This document shows, piece after piece, positions 41,677-51,513 of a DNA stretch of 64,000 nucleotides. The DNA is taken from NCBI GenBank assembly GCA_937927975.1, contig CALEZT010000009.1:62001-126000 (forward strand), in the 5' to 3' direction. Under the pieces are notes generated by a model. That model had not been told where the DNA came from, did not search any database, and was given only the letters and a program-made list of their open reading frames with translations. The stretch's first letter is position 1. Every line of letters starts with the position of its first letter. Made by a program: the position numbers and the translations under genes. This DNA is from an uncultured Phycisphaerales bacterium (GTDB taxonomy: Bacteria > Planctomycetota > Phycisphaerae > Sedimentisphaerales > Anaerobacaceae).

Positions 41677-42393
41677 CTACAGGCTGCGTTTCTTCAAAGT
41701 CACGCTGATTCCGCCGGTATGGTTGAGGATCAGGGTCTCCAGGTCCGGGTTCGTCGTGATCGCTTTGATAAATTCCGGATCGGACTGGCCAGGATTGATG
41801 TTGTGACCGATGATCAAACCGCCCGGCCGGACTTTGGGCAGCAGCTTGTTCAGATAGTCGAGATAGCCTTCCTTGTCGGCATCCAGAAACACGATGTCGA
41901 TCGGCCCTTCGACCTGGGCAACCTTCTCATGGGCGTCGCCCTCGATCAGCGTCACGAGTTCCTCGACGCCGGCCTTCTTGAAGTTCTCCCGGGCCATCGC
42001 GGCGCGCCGGGCGTCGATCTCGAATGTGGTCAGCTTGCCGCCGGTGCTCTTGAGCGCCAGGCATTGCCAGATCCCCGAGTACCCGTTGGAGGTGCCGATC
42101 TCGACGATGTGCTTGGCGCCGATGCTCTCAGCGAGAATCCGCAAAAGCCTGCCGTCTTCGGCGGGCACGTTCATATTGCCCCCCCGCTGGGTGCGGTCCA
42201 TCTCGTCGAGCACGGCGAGAATCGTCTTTTCCGTCTGGTCCTTCGCCAAAGGCGGCTGGCTCTGAACACCCTGTCCGCCCCGGGGCCCCATGCCCGGCCC
42301 ACGTCTGCCGCCCGGCCCCGGCTGGGCCCAGAGCAGACCAGCCGCAATCAAAACCAGAACTCCCACCCCACCGAACCCCATCGTCTTCGACAT
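41677..42393 (-). CDS. Exported class I SAM-dependent O-methyltransferase
   Basis: 238 residues; AAAGGA upstream of ATG 42393. Seen: an apparent signal peptide (GFGGVGVLVLIAAGLLWAQ) then a Gly/Pro-rich linker (PGPGGRRGPGMGPRGGQG). The catechol-O-methyltransferase-type core follows: AKHIVEIGTSNGYSGIWQCLAL (motif I), KLTTFEIDARRAAMARENFKKAG, IDIVFLDADKEGYLDYL, VRPGGLIIGHN. Known: this family methylates catechols or caffeoyl groups and normally works in the cytosol with SAM. Export would be unusual; the N-terminus might instead be a membrane anchor. Confidence 0.88.
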   Translation of the reverse strand: MSKTMGFGGVGVLVLIAAGLLWAQPGPGGRRGPGMGPRGGQGVQSQPPLAKDQTEKTILAVLDEMDRTQRGGNMNVPAEDGRLLRILAESIGAKHIVEIGTSNGYSGIWQCLALKSTGGKLTTFEIDARRAAMARENFKKAGVEELVTLIEGDAHEKVAQVEGPIDIVFLDADKEGYLDYLNKLLPKVRPGGLIIGHNINPGQSDPEFIKAITTNPDLETLILNHTGGISVTLKKRSL

Positions 42394-42593
42394 CGCCGTG
42401 TCCTTTCAGAAACCCGCGATCCCGTTGTCTGTGCGGCCTTCCGTGTGACGGCCACCGAGGGCCTTTCCCAATAAGTGCGCTGAAAGGCTGCGTGGTTACA
42501 GAATATTCCTCTTCTCGGGAGGTCATTGATTCTGACGGGCAAAATGAGGGCGAGGAGACTGCCTCCGAGTCAGGACAGGTCCCCCATCCGCTG

Positions 42594-43862
42594 CTACTCG
42601 TGCCGCAACGCGACGATCGGATCGACCTTGGCCGCGTGGATCGCAGGGTACAGGCCAAAGAGAATCCCGATGCTGATGCTGATGACCAGCGGCAGGAGAA
42701 TCCCGTTGACGGTGACCACCGTGGGCATGTCGGAGAAGTGGGTGATCAGTCGGGGGATCAGTACGCCGATGCCCAGGCCGATCAAGCCGCCGAACATGGA
42801 GAGCACGCAGGTCTCGATGAGGAACTGGTAGATGATCTGGCGACGCTTGGCGCCGATGGCCCGACGGATGCCGATCTCGCGGGTCCGCTCGGTCACCGAG
42901 GCCAGCATGATGTTCATGATGCCGATGCCGCCGACGAGCAGGCTGATCCCGGCGATCGAGCCCAGCACGATGTTGAACGTCCGCTTGGTGGCCTCCGTCT
43001 GTTTGAGCAAGGCCAGCGGGACGCTGACGACGAAGTCTTTTTTCTTGTGGAACAGTCCGAGCATCCGCTCGATGCCCGCGGCGGCGGCCTCCACGTGCCG
43101 GGAGTCGTCCACCTGAACGATGATCTGATGCAGTTGGACTTGCTCGCGTTCGAAGGACCCGCTGGTCACTCGGGTGAAGATGTCGCCATAGTACCGCCGG
43201 GCGACCTCCAGGGAGATATAGACGTCGGCCTCCTGGTCGGGGATCTGGATATTGCCGGCCTGGCCGCTCTCGCTGCGAACGATGCCAACGACCTCGAACT
43301 CGTTGCCTCCAATGCGGAGCGTCTGCCCGATCGTGCCCTGTGTCGCCAGCAGCTTGCGGGCACCGAATTCGGTGAGAACCGCCACCGGCGCCTTCTTCTC
43401 CTCGTCGGATCGAAGGAGCACGCGACCGGCTTCGACCTCTCGCGGGACCAGTTCGAACCACTCCGCAGTGGTCCCCACGACGCGTAGCTCCATCGCCCGC
43501 TCGCGAAGACGGGCCTCCTTGCGGATGATCTTCACTGGCGCGGCCTGTTTGACCTGCTTGATGCTCTCGGCAATCCGGCGGTGATCGTTGTAGGTCAGGC
43601 CGTAGATGCTCATCGAGTTGCGGTTTACCGCGGTCTGCTCCTGATCGGCCGGCTTCATCGAGTTGATGATGATGTTGTTGCTGCCGAGCCGGCGGATGTC
43701 CGCCATGGCTTTCTCGCTGGCGCCCTCGCCGACCGCAAGCATGGCCACGACGCTGCCGACGCCGAAGACCACGCCCAACATCGTCAGGAACGAGCGGAGC
43801 TTGTGCAACAGCAGGTTCTCGACGCCCAGCCAGATGTTCCGTGCAATCTTGGTTTGTCTCAT
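42594..43862 (-). CDS. MacB-type ABC transporter permease (copy 2)
   Basis: 422 residues from MRQTKIARNIW (ATG 43862). Seen: N-terminal membrane helix SFLTMLGVVFGVGSVVAMLAVGEGA, a large MacB periplasmic core domain (residues about 50-270), then a FtsX-type three-helix block with NIVLGSIAGISLLVGGIGIMNIMLASVTERTREIGIRRAIGAKRRQI, ending PIVALRHE. No fused ATPase, unlike canonical MacB. Known: with the ATPase, an adaptor and an outer-membrane channel it forms a mechanotransmission efflux pump. Last gene of the leftward operon; closely similar to the preceding gene. Confidence 0.93.
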   Translation of the reverse strand: MRQTKIARNIWLGVENLLLHKLRSFLTMLGVVFGVGSVVAMLAVGEGASEKAMADIRRLGSNNIIINSMKPADQEQTAVNRNSMSIYGLTYNDHRRIAESIKQVKQAAPVKIIRKEARLRERAMELRVVGTTAEWFELVPREVEAGRVLLRSDEEKKAPVAVLTEFGARKLLATQGTIGQTLRIGGNEFEVVGIVRSESGQAGNIQIPDQEADVYISLEVARRYYGDIFTRVTSGSFEREQVQLHQIIVQVDDSRHVEAAAAGIERMLGLFHKKKDFVVSVPLALLKQTEATKRTFNIVLGSIAGISLLVGGIGIMNIMLASVTERTREIGIRRAIGAKRRQIIYQFLIETCVLSMFGGLIGLGIGVLIPRLITHFSDMPTVVTVNGILLPLVISISIGILFGLYPAIHAAKVDPIVALRHE

Positions 43863-43938
43863 CGCATCATACCCCGCCAGAAATCTCCAAGCCCTCGCCT
43901 GTGCAAACGACACCTTTCGAACGATGCGAGCGTCGCCT

Positions 43939-45207
43939 CTATTCGTGTCTCAACGCAACGATCGGATCGACCTTCGCAGCGTGAAGCGCCGGGTAAAGGC
44001 CGAACACGATTCCAATGCTCATGCTGATCACCAGCGGCAGCACGACGCAGTACGCCCTCATCACCGTCGCCATCCCCGAGAAATGCGTGATCAGAAACGG
44101 AATCAGCGCCCCGATGCACAGACCGATCAGGCCGCCGAACATCGAGAGCACCACGGTCTCGATCAGGAACTGAAAAACAATCTGACGTCGTTTGGCGCCG
44201 ATCGCCCGACGGATGCCGATTTCCCGCGTCCGCTCGGTCACCGCGGCCAGCATGATGTTCATGATGCCGATGCCGCCGACGAGCAGGCTGATCCCGGCGA
44301 TCGAGCCCAGCACGATGTTGAAGGTCCGCTTGGTTGCCTCGGCCTGTTTGAGCAGAGCCAACGGAACGCTCACAGCGTAATCCTTCTTCTTGTGAAACCG
44401 TTCGAGCATCCGCTCGATGGCGGCCGCGACCGATTCGGCGTTCTTCGGATCGTCCACCTGCACGATGATCTGGTGCAGTTCCACCTTCTCCCGTTCCTGG
44501 GAGCCGGATGTGCGTTTGGTGAAGATGTCGCCGTAGTAGCGTTGGGCCACTTCCAGCGGGATATAGACGTCGATCTCCTGATCGGGAACCTGGACGCTGC
44601 CCGACTGCCCGCCCTCGCTCTGGATGATGCCGACGACCTCAAACTCCTTGCCCCCGATACGGAGGGTCTGTCCGACGGAGCCCTGCGTCGCCAGCAGCTT
44701 GCGGGCGCCGTACTCGGTCAGAATGGCCACGGGAGCCCGCTTGTCCTGGTCTTCCTGACGAATGACCCGCCCGGCAACGAGGGTCCGAGGCACCAATTGG
44801 AACCAGTCCGGCGTCGCCCCCACCACGCGGAGCTCCATGGATCGCTCCCGCAAACGGGACTCTTTGCGCAACAGCTTGGCCGGCGCCACCCGCAGGACGT
44901 TGGGGAGACTCTCCGAGATCCGTCGATAGTCCGCGTACGTCAGGCCGTAGATGCTCATGTTCGAGCGCTGCGTGCTCATGGCCTCTTCCTGGGCCGACTT
45001 GACCGAGGTGAGGATGATGTTGTCGCTGCCGAGCTTGCGGATCCGTGCCATGGCCTCCTCGCTGGCGCCTTCGCCGACCGCGAGCATGGCCACCACGCTG
45101 CCGACGCCGAACACAACGCCCAGCATCGTCAGGAACGAGCGGAGCTTGTGCAGCAGCAGGTTCTCGATGCCCAGCCAGATATTTCTAGCGATTCTCGTCT
45201 GTCTCAT
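43939..45207 (-). CDS. MacB-type ABC transporter permease (copy 1)
   Basis: 422 residues, same length and layout as the next gene, with the same ending (AKVDPIVALRHE) and the same central block (TERTREIGIRRAIGAKRRQIVFQF). The two are tandem duplicates. Residue differences cluster in the periplasmic core (about 60-260). The pair could act as a heterodimer, as the pump needs two permease chains. No ATPase domain of its own. Confidence 0.93.
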   Translation of the reverse strand: MRQTRIARNIWLGIENLLLHKLRSFLTMLGVVFGVGSVVAMLAVGEGASEEAMARIRKLGSDNIILTSVKSAQEEAMSTQRSNMSIYGLTYADYRRISESLPNVLRVAPAKLLRKESRLRERSMELRVVGATPDWFQLVPRTLVAGRVIRQEDQDKRAPVAILTEYGARKLLATQGSVGQTLRIGGKEFEVVGIIQSEGGQSGSVQVPDQEIDVYIPLEVAQRYYGDIFTKRTSGSQEREKVELHQIIVQVDDPKNAESVAAAIERMLERFHKKKDYAVSVPLALLKQAEATKRTFNIVLGSIAGISLLVGGIGIMNIMLAAVTERTREIGIRRAIGAKRRQIVFQFLIETVVLSMFGGLIGLCIGALIPFLITHFSGMATVMRAYCVVLPLVISMSIGIVFGLYPALHAAKVDPIVALRHE

Positions 45208-45252
45208 TTCAGCAGACCCCGCCGGAAGACCTCAGATCGTCCGGCGTCTCTC

Positions 45253-45272
45253 GGGCGACGCATACGTCGCCC
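45253..45272. repeat. Short palindrome touching the ATPase stop codon
   Basis: GGGCGACG (45253-45260), CATA loop, CGTCGCCC (45265-45272). It begins directly after the TAG of the ATPase gene in reading order. The flanks (GCCCGTAG and GAGAGACGCC) suggest a dispersed REP-like unit. Confidence 0.6.
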
Positions 45273-46021
<749 letters not shown>

Positions 46022-46025
<4 letters not shown>

Positions 46026-48046
46026 TGCCCCCCCTGCGGCTGACCGCCGGTTTCGCTGCGGCGACCGCCCCCGCCTTCGCCACGGCCGCCAAAACCGGCG
46101 CCGCCGTCGGTCCCGCGTCCGCCCATGCCACCGCCCTCGCCGCGGGTACCGCGACGCTGACGCATCTGCTGGCGTTCCTCCTCGGACATGTTCTCGAACC
46201 GCTGACGCGTCTGTTCCCGTTGTTCCTGGGTCATGCCGCTCTCGAACTGCTGCCTCATCTTCTGCATCGCCTGCTGCCGTTCCTCGGGCGACATGCCTTC
46301 AAACTGCTTGCGGGCCGCTTCCATCTGCTCCTGCGAGGGCATCTGGAAACCCTGGCCGCCCTGCTGTTCAGGCGCCCCGGCGCCGGGGAATCCGGGCTGC
46401 CCCGAAGCTCCCGACGGAACCTGCCTGTCCCCATTGCGAACCGCCCGGCTGGCCTCCATCTCGTTGGCGGCCCTGAGCTTCTCGTTGATCCTCTGCGTTG
46501 TCGTGTCGTTGGCGTCGCCTCCGCCGGGAATCCGCTCGCCGGGCTCCAGAGTCGCGGCCTTCAACGGAGGCGTCAGGAGCACAACCTCCCCTTCGGCCAG
46601 ACCGCTGCGAACAATCACCATGCTGTTGTTGTCCAACCCGATCTCGACCTTGCGTTCCTGGGGTGTCCCATCCTTGACCACGTACACCGTGGGCTGGCCG
46701 GCGACCCGCAAGACCGCCTGGACGGGGATGTACACGACGTCCGAGTGCTGCTCCACGATGATCTCGGCCTTGCAGCTCATGCCGCTTCGGAGGCCTTCGT
46801 CAGTGGTGTCAAGGTTGATATTCGTGGTGTACACCTTCAGATCGGGGTTCATCCACATGCTCTGGGCGTTGGGCAACGGAGCGATCCGTGCCACTGTGCC
46901 GAGAAACTTCTTGCCCGGCAACGCATCGACGGTGACCACGGCCGGCAGCCCCGGCCGGACCTTGTCCAGACTCGCCTCGTGGACGTCCACCTCCGCCACG
47001 GACGAGGAGGACTTGGGAATGTAGATCAATTCCTGACGCTCGTAGACTTCGACGCCATCGGCCAGCGGCCTGCGGTCGTCCCGACCGAACCCACCGCGGG
47101 AACTGGTCGCATAGACCACCATGCCGTCGGCCGGAGAGTAGATCGTGGCCTTGCCGAGTTGGTCGTCGATCTTCTTGAGCTTGTCCCTCTGACGACTCAG
47201 TTCCTGCTCTTTGGCCCTCAGATCCGCCTCCGCCTGGACGAGATTCGCACGGGCCTTGGCCTTGGTCCGCTCCAGCTCCATCTCCGCCTGCTTGACGTCG
47301 CTCTGGAGTTGTTCGAGCTTCTGCGTGTGGGTGAAATTCTCCAGCACTTCGAGATTGTTGTTCGCCACTTCCAGCCGGACTCGGTTGCGATTCCTCGTCA
47401 ATTCATCCGCCTGCTTCTCGGTCAGGGAGAGGTATTTCTCCTCGTACAGGGCCAGAGACCATTTCAACGTCTCCTCGGCCCGCTTGAGTTCCTCCTCGGC
47501 CAGGGTGATGTCGTTCTTGGCCTGGGCCAATTGATTTCGATACTCCCCGTTCGGGTCGGTGTACTTCTGCAAGTCCAACTGGGCGAACCGCAACTTGAGA
47601 TCGGCGACGTCGATGTTGCTCTGCCCCTGGCTCTTGGTGATGTCGAAATTCTCCTTGGCGTTGACCCAGGAGGCGTCGGCGTTCTGCAAACGGATCTCCT
47701 GATCGATCCGGCTGTCCTTGAGCGTGCTGACGTCCAGCTCGACGAGCACGTCCCCCCGCTGAACGCGCGTGCCTTCGGGAACGATCGAGATGATCGTCGT
47801 GCGGCCCTCGACCTCGTTGCGGATGACCTCCTGCTCCTTGGCCTTGATGGCGCCGGACTCCAGGACGCTGATGCTCAGGGGGCCTCGCTTGGCGACGAAC
47901 GTGGCCATGGCCGCCGCGGGGTCCTGGCTGCCTCGAACGGCCTTGAGCCAAACGACGACGAGAATGGCCGCCGCCACGAGCACCGCGGCGCCGATCAGTT
48001 TGAAGGGCTTGCGTGAAGTACCATTAGCTTTGCTGTTGACTGTCAT
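46022..48046 (-). CDS. MacA/HlyD-type efflux adaptor with long Gln/Arg/Gly-rich tail
   Basis: 674 residues from ATG 48046. Seen: N-terminal membrane anchor (FKLIGAAVLVAAAILVVVWLKAV), the barrel-sandwich start (GPLSISVLESGAIKAKEQEVIRNEVEGRTTIISIVPEGTRVQRGD), a long coiled-coil hairpin (about 110-290), KATIYSPADGMVVYATSSRGG, an EAS-like beta-barrel domain and RSGLAEGEVVLLTPP. Beyond about residue 510 is an unusual tail: a repeat-like MSPEERQQAMQKMRQQFESG / MTQEQREQTRQRFENMSEEER block, then Gly/Arg-rich sequence. Known: the adaptor bridges permease and TolC. Its start overlaps the tolC stop by 23 bases. Confidence 0.92.
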
Positions 48047-49895
48047 GCTTGATATCCTCAGGCGAAAATTCTTCCCACAATCCACGCTCATTCACTTTGA
48101 GAATCCCCAGATCGCGTTGGATCTCCAACTCGGCGATTCGGTAGTTGACCACCGCGGCCGTCAACTGGTTCCTTGCCGACAGCAGCGAGTCCTGGGCGTC
48201 CAGCAGGTCACGAATCTGCCTTCTCCCGGCCTCCAGGAACATCGTCGTGCTTCGGACGCGTTTCTCCGCGACAACGACGGACTTGGCCTGAATATTCAGG
48301 CTTTCGCGGGATTCCCGCAGATTGCGCAACTCGTCGCGAATCGCCAGCTTGATGTTGTCTTCCAGCGACTGAACGCTCCGTGTGGCCCGTTCCAGACTGA
48401 TCAGGCTGTTGCGATAAGCGTTTCGCTGGGCCGTCCGCTCGATCGGCAGATCCAACGGCATCGAGGCGTTGTACCGCCCCCCGCTGAACCGCAAATCGCC
48501 GTCGTTGTCGGTATCGGTGAAACTGGCGCTGCCGCGCAGAGTCAGGCCCGCCCTGAGGGCGTCGGCGCGGACCACAACCTGCCTCTGGGCGTCATAGACC
48601 GAGCCCAGCGAGACAAACATGTCCACTCGCTTCTCCAGAGCCAATCTTACCGCCAACGATTCGTCGATCTCCAGAGGACCGGCCCCTTCCTTGCTGGGCG
48701 TCACCAGCATCACCGGCGTATCGGCGGCCGGCGCGGTCCCCTGCGTTGCAGTGGTGGACGCCGTCTTGAGGCTCTCGGTGATCTCGTCGGCCTGCTTGCG
48801 CAACTGCTCCAGGTCGCCCTGATCCAGTTCGATGATCGCATCGACCGGCAGGCCGATCGCGGTCTTGAACGAGTCCAGCGAACTCTTGAGCTGTTCCTGG
48901 GCGGAAATCCATCCGTTTCTGGCGCTGAGCTCCCGCTGGAGCGCCTGGTCCACGTCGATCTCGGAAATTCGACCCGCGTCGCCTCGACGACGGGACCACC
49001 GAGCGGACTGCACCGCACTCTCGTAGTTGGCACGGGCATTCGCCACGGAATCCACCTGCCGCAGAACCGAGTAGTACTGTCGGGCGATGTTGACCGCGAA
49101 CGTCTGCTTGTATCGTTCGAACTCCCAGATGCGGTAGACCACCGTGCGCTCCGCCTGGGTCAGATTCTCCGTGATAATGTGCCGTCCGGCCCCGCGCAAC
49201 AGGGGCATGGAGATGGACGTATCAACACCCAACCCCACCGACGACGACCTGCCCTGCGTCAGCAGATTGCCCAGATCGATCGCAATGGCCGAACTCAAAG
49301 CCAGCCCGCTGGCCAACAAGCGACTGACGTCGGCCGACGCGCTGTTGTTGGTGGTTACGACCGTATCGCCCGTGGTGTTCATGGTCGCGGAGCTGTTCGT
49401 GCCGGCCCCGAAGATGTTCCGAAAGTCGTTTCGACGCAGATCCAGGTCCAGCGCCGCCTGGAAGACCGTCTCCTTCTGCGACTGGTACGCAGGGCTGTTT
49501 CGGGCTCCAATCTGAAGGGCGTCGATCAAGGAGATCTTCAGCGGCCGGTTCGGCTCGATCGCGACGCTCAGGTCATCCGACCTCACATCGTGCGAACGCT
49601 CCGGCTCGGGCCAATGCGGAATCGACTGCAGATTGTCCGTTCCCAGGGAAGCCTCGCCCGCGTGGGCCAGACCCTGCGCTTCCATCAAACGCCAACGCAG
49701 GATGTCGCTGGGCCGCTCGACATGGAAGGATTCGGTCTTGCCCAAAGCTTCCTGCTGCTTCTTTTCGATGATGTCATAGGCGACCTCGTCCGCTTTCTCC
49801 CGGTGTTGGGCGGGACTGCGGCACCCCGTGTAGACCAGGCTGCAGCAGGACAGCGAGACGGCACAAACCAGACAACGGATAGAGCTTCGTTTCAT
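48024..49895 (-). CDS. TolC-type outer membrane efflux protein
   Basis: 623 residues from ATG 49895; the hydrophobic start ends in a lipobox-like SLVYTGC. Seen: ISLIDALQIGARNSPAYQSQKETVFQAALDLDLRR, two OEP repeats with long helices (FAVNIARQYYSVLRQVDSVANARANYESAVQSARWSRRR, IKLAIRDELRNLRESRESLNIQAKSVVVAEKR) and FLEAGRRQIRDLLDAQDSLLSARNQLTAAVVNYRIAELEIQRDLG, the typical TolC closing block. Known: a trimeric channel through the outer membrane. First gene of the five-gene leftward operon (49895 to 42594) whose members overlap or nearly touch. Confidence 0.9.
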   Translation of the reverse strand: MKRSSIRCLVCAVSLSCCSLVYTGCRSPAQHREKADEVAYDIIEKKQQEALGKTESFHVERPSDILRWRLMEAQGLAHAGEASLGTDNLQSIPHWPEPERSHDVRSDDLSVAIEPNRPLKISLIDALQIGARNSPAYQSQKETVFQAALDLDLRRNDFRNIFGAGTNSSATMNTTGDTVVTTNNSASADVSRLLASGLALSSAIAIDLGNLLTQGRSSSVGLGVDTSISMPLLRGAGRHIITENLTQAERTVVYRIWEFERYKQTFAVNIARQYYSVLRQVDSVANARANYESAVQSARWSRRRGDAGRISEIDVDQALQRELSARNGWISAQEQLKSSLDSFKTAIGLPVDAIIELDQGDLEQLRKQADEITESLKTASTTATQGTAPAADTPVMLVTPSKEGAGPLEIDESLAVRLALEKRVDMFVSLGSVYDAQRQVVVRADALRAGLTLRGSASFTDTDNDGDLRFSGGRYNASMPLDLPIERTAQRNAYRNSLISLERATRSVQSLEDNIKLAIRDELRNLRESRESLNIQAKSVVVAEKRVRSTTMFLEAGRRQIRDLLDAQDSLLSARNQLTAAVVNYRIAELEIQRDLGILKVNERGLWEEFSPEDIKHDSQQQS

Positions 49896-50386
49896 GAATA
49901 CGTCCAAACCTGAAGATTCCTGCCCACGCACCATACCATCGCGGCGGCCGTCGCGGCGACGGTCCCGCAGCATCTCGCGATTCCGCCCGCCAAGACCTGC
50001 GGGCCTCCCCGCGGCACACACCTCGGGGGATACGCTTCGATGCTGAAAGTCTATGTCGCGTCGAACCGCCTTTTCATTACAGACGCCTCTCAAGCCCGAC
50101 TCATTGCAGCAAACCCGTTTTCTGTGCGCCCTGCCGGACGCACAGAGAGCCAGCCCTTGATAGGTGGTCTCAGAGTATACCTCCGTTACAAAAATTTGGA
50201 AGAGCAAACCGGAATCTGTCCGGAGGCAATCCATTCCCCTGCTTGATCCAATAGGAAAGCGTTGCGTGGCAGGAATTCCCCTGCTATCGTGGTTCGCGTT
50301 GCGGCGGTTTTCGTTGCACAAATGGCACAACCGCCGGAGCATCCGTCAGCGGCAACCTGGGATAATGAGGCTTTGGAGGCAGATCG
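49896..50386. other. Intergenic between divergent efflux operon and membrane protein
   Basis: 491 bases holding the promoters of both neighbours. Rightward frames here (e.g. 50040-50246) lack start signals. No clear -10/-35 pair or operator is seen. Confidence 0.5.
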
Positions 50387-51508
50387 ATGGACGTGTCCGT
50401 GGAACAACCGACAATCTCAACGCCAGGCAGGCTGGTATCGCTCGACGCCCTGCGGGGATTCGACATGTTCTGGATCGTTGGCGGCCACGCCATCGTGTCG
50501 GGACTGGGCAAAGGTCTGAATTGCGAATGGTTCGACCGGCACGTCCTGCCGCAGATCCAGCACGTGCCATGGGAAGGCTTCACCGCGTGGGACCTGATCA
50601 TGCCGCTGTTTCTCTTCATGGTGGGCGCCGCGATGCCTTTCTCCTTCGCCAAGAGGCTATCCCAAGGCCAGAGCAAGGGCATGCTCTTTGCCCATGTTCT
50701 CTATCGAGTGGTCGTCCTGTGGATTCTGGGCATGATCGCCCAGGGTCGCCTGTTCGAATACGACCTGGCGCAACTGCGGCTCTACAGCAACACGCTCCAG
50801 GCGATCGCCGCGGGGTATCTGATCGCTTCGGTTCTCCTGCTGACCCTGCGGACCCGATGGCAATTCGTCATAACCGCCGGATTGCTCTTGGCTTACTGGG
50901 GTCTGCTGGCTTTGGTGCCGGTCCCCGGACACGGCGCGGGCAAGCTGACGCCCGACGGGAATCTGGCCATCTACATCGACAAGCTGATCCTCGGCCGATT
51001 CCAGGACGGCACCACCTACACCTGGATCCTCAGCAGCATGACCTTCGCGACCACCGTGATGCTGGGCGCGTTCGCCGGTCAGTTGCTGCGGTCCGATGGA
51101 ACCAAATGGCAGAAGGTCCTGATCCTCTTCTGCTCGGGGCTGGCCTGCGTGCTGATCGGCTGGGCCTGGAGCTTCGTCTTTCCGATCATCAAGCACATCT
51201 GGACCAGTTCGATGGTCCTCTTCGCAGGCGGCTGGAGCCTCCTGCTGCTGTGCCTGTTCTATCTCGTCATCGACGTGCTGCGACTGCGATTCTGGGCATT
51301 CTTCTTCGTCGTCATCGGCGCCAACGCCATCGCGGCGTACATGGTAACGCGAGTCTTCGACTTCCGCCACATCAGCGACATCTTCATCCACGGCCTGGCC
51401 AAGTGGACCGGCCCCTGGCACGGTTTCGTCCAGGCGGTCGGCGCGTTCGCGGTCCTGTGGCTGATCCTGCTGCTGTTCTATCGCAAGAAGGTGTTCATCA
51501 AGATCTGA
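50387..51508 (+). CDS. HGSNAT/NagX-like multi-pass membrane protein (DUF5009)
   Basis: 373 residues; GGAGG seven bases upstream of ATG 50387. Seen: RLVSLDALRGFDMFWIVGGHAIV (the family opening), WEGFTAWDLIMPLFLFMVGAAMPFSF, then about eight more membrane helices, including FAFFFVVIGANAIAAYMVTRV-like C-terminal segments. Known: relatives of human heparan-alpha-glucosaminide N-acetyltransferase, which moves acetyl groups across the membrane onto glucosamine; bacterial NagX is thought to act in GlcNAc use. Role here inferred: acetyl transfer or transport linked to amino sugars. Confidence 0.92.
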   Translation: MDVSVEQPTISTPGRLVSLDALRGFDMFWIVGGHAIVSGLGKGLNCEWFDRHVLPQIQHVPWEGFTAWDLIMPLFLFMVGAAMPFSFAKRLSQGQSKGMLFAHVLYRVVVLWILGMIAQGRLFEYDLAQLRLYSNTLQAIAAGYLIASVLLLTLRTRWQFVITAGLLLAYWGLLALVPVPGHGAGKLTPDGNLAIYIDKLILGRFQDGTTYTWILSSMTFATTVMLGAFAGQLLRSDGTKWQKVLILFCSGLACVLIGWAWSFVFPIIKHIWTSSMVLFAGGWSLLLLCLFYLVIDVLRLRFWAFFFVVIGANAIAAYMVTRVFDFRHISDIFIHGLAKWTGPWHGFVQAVGAFAVLWLILLLFYRKKVFIKI

Positions 51509-51513
51509 CCTGG

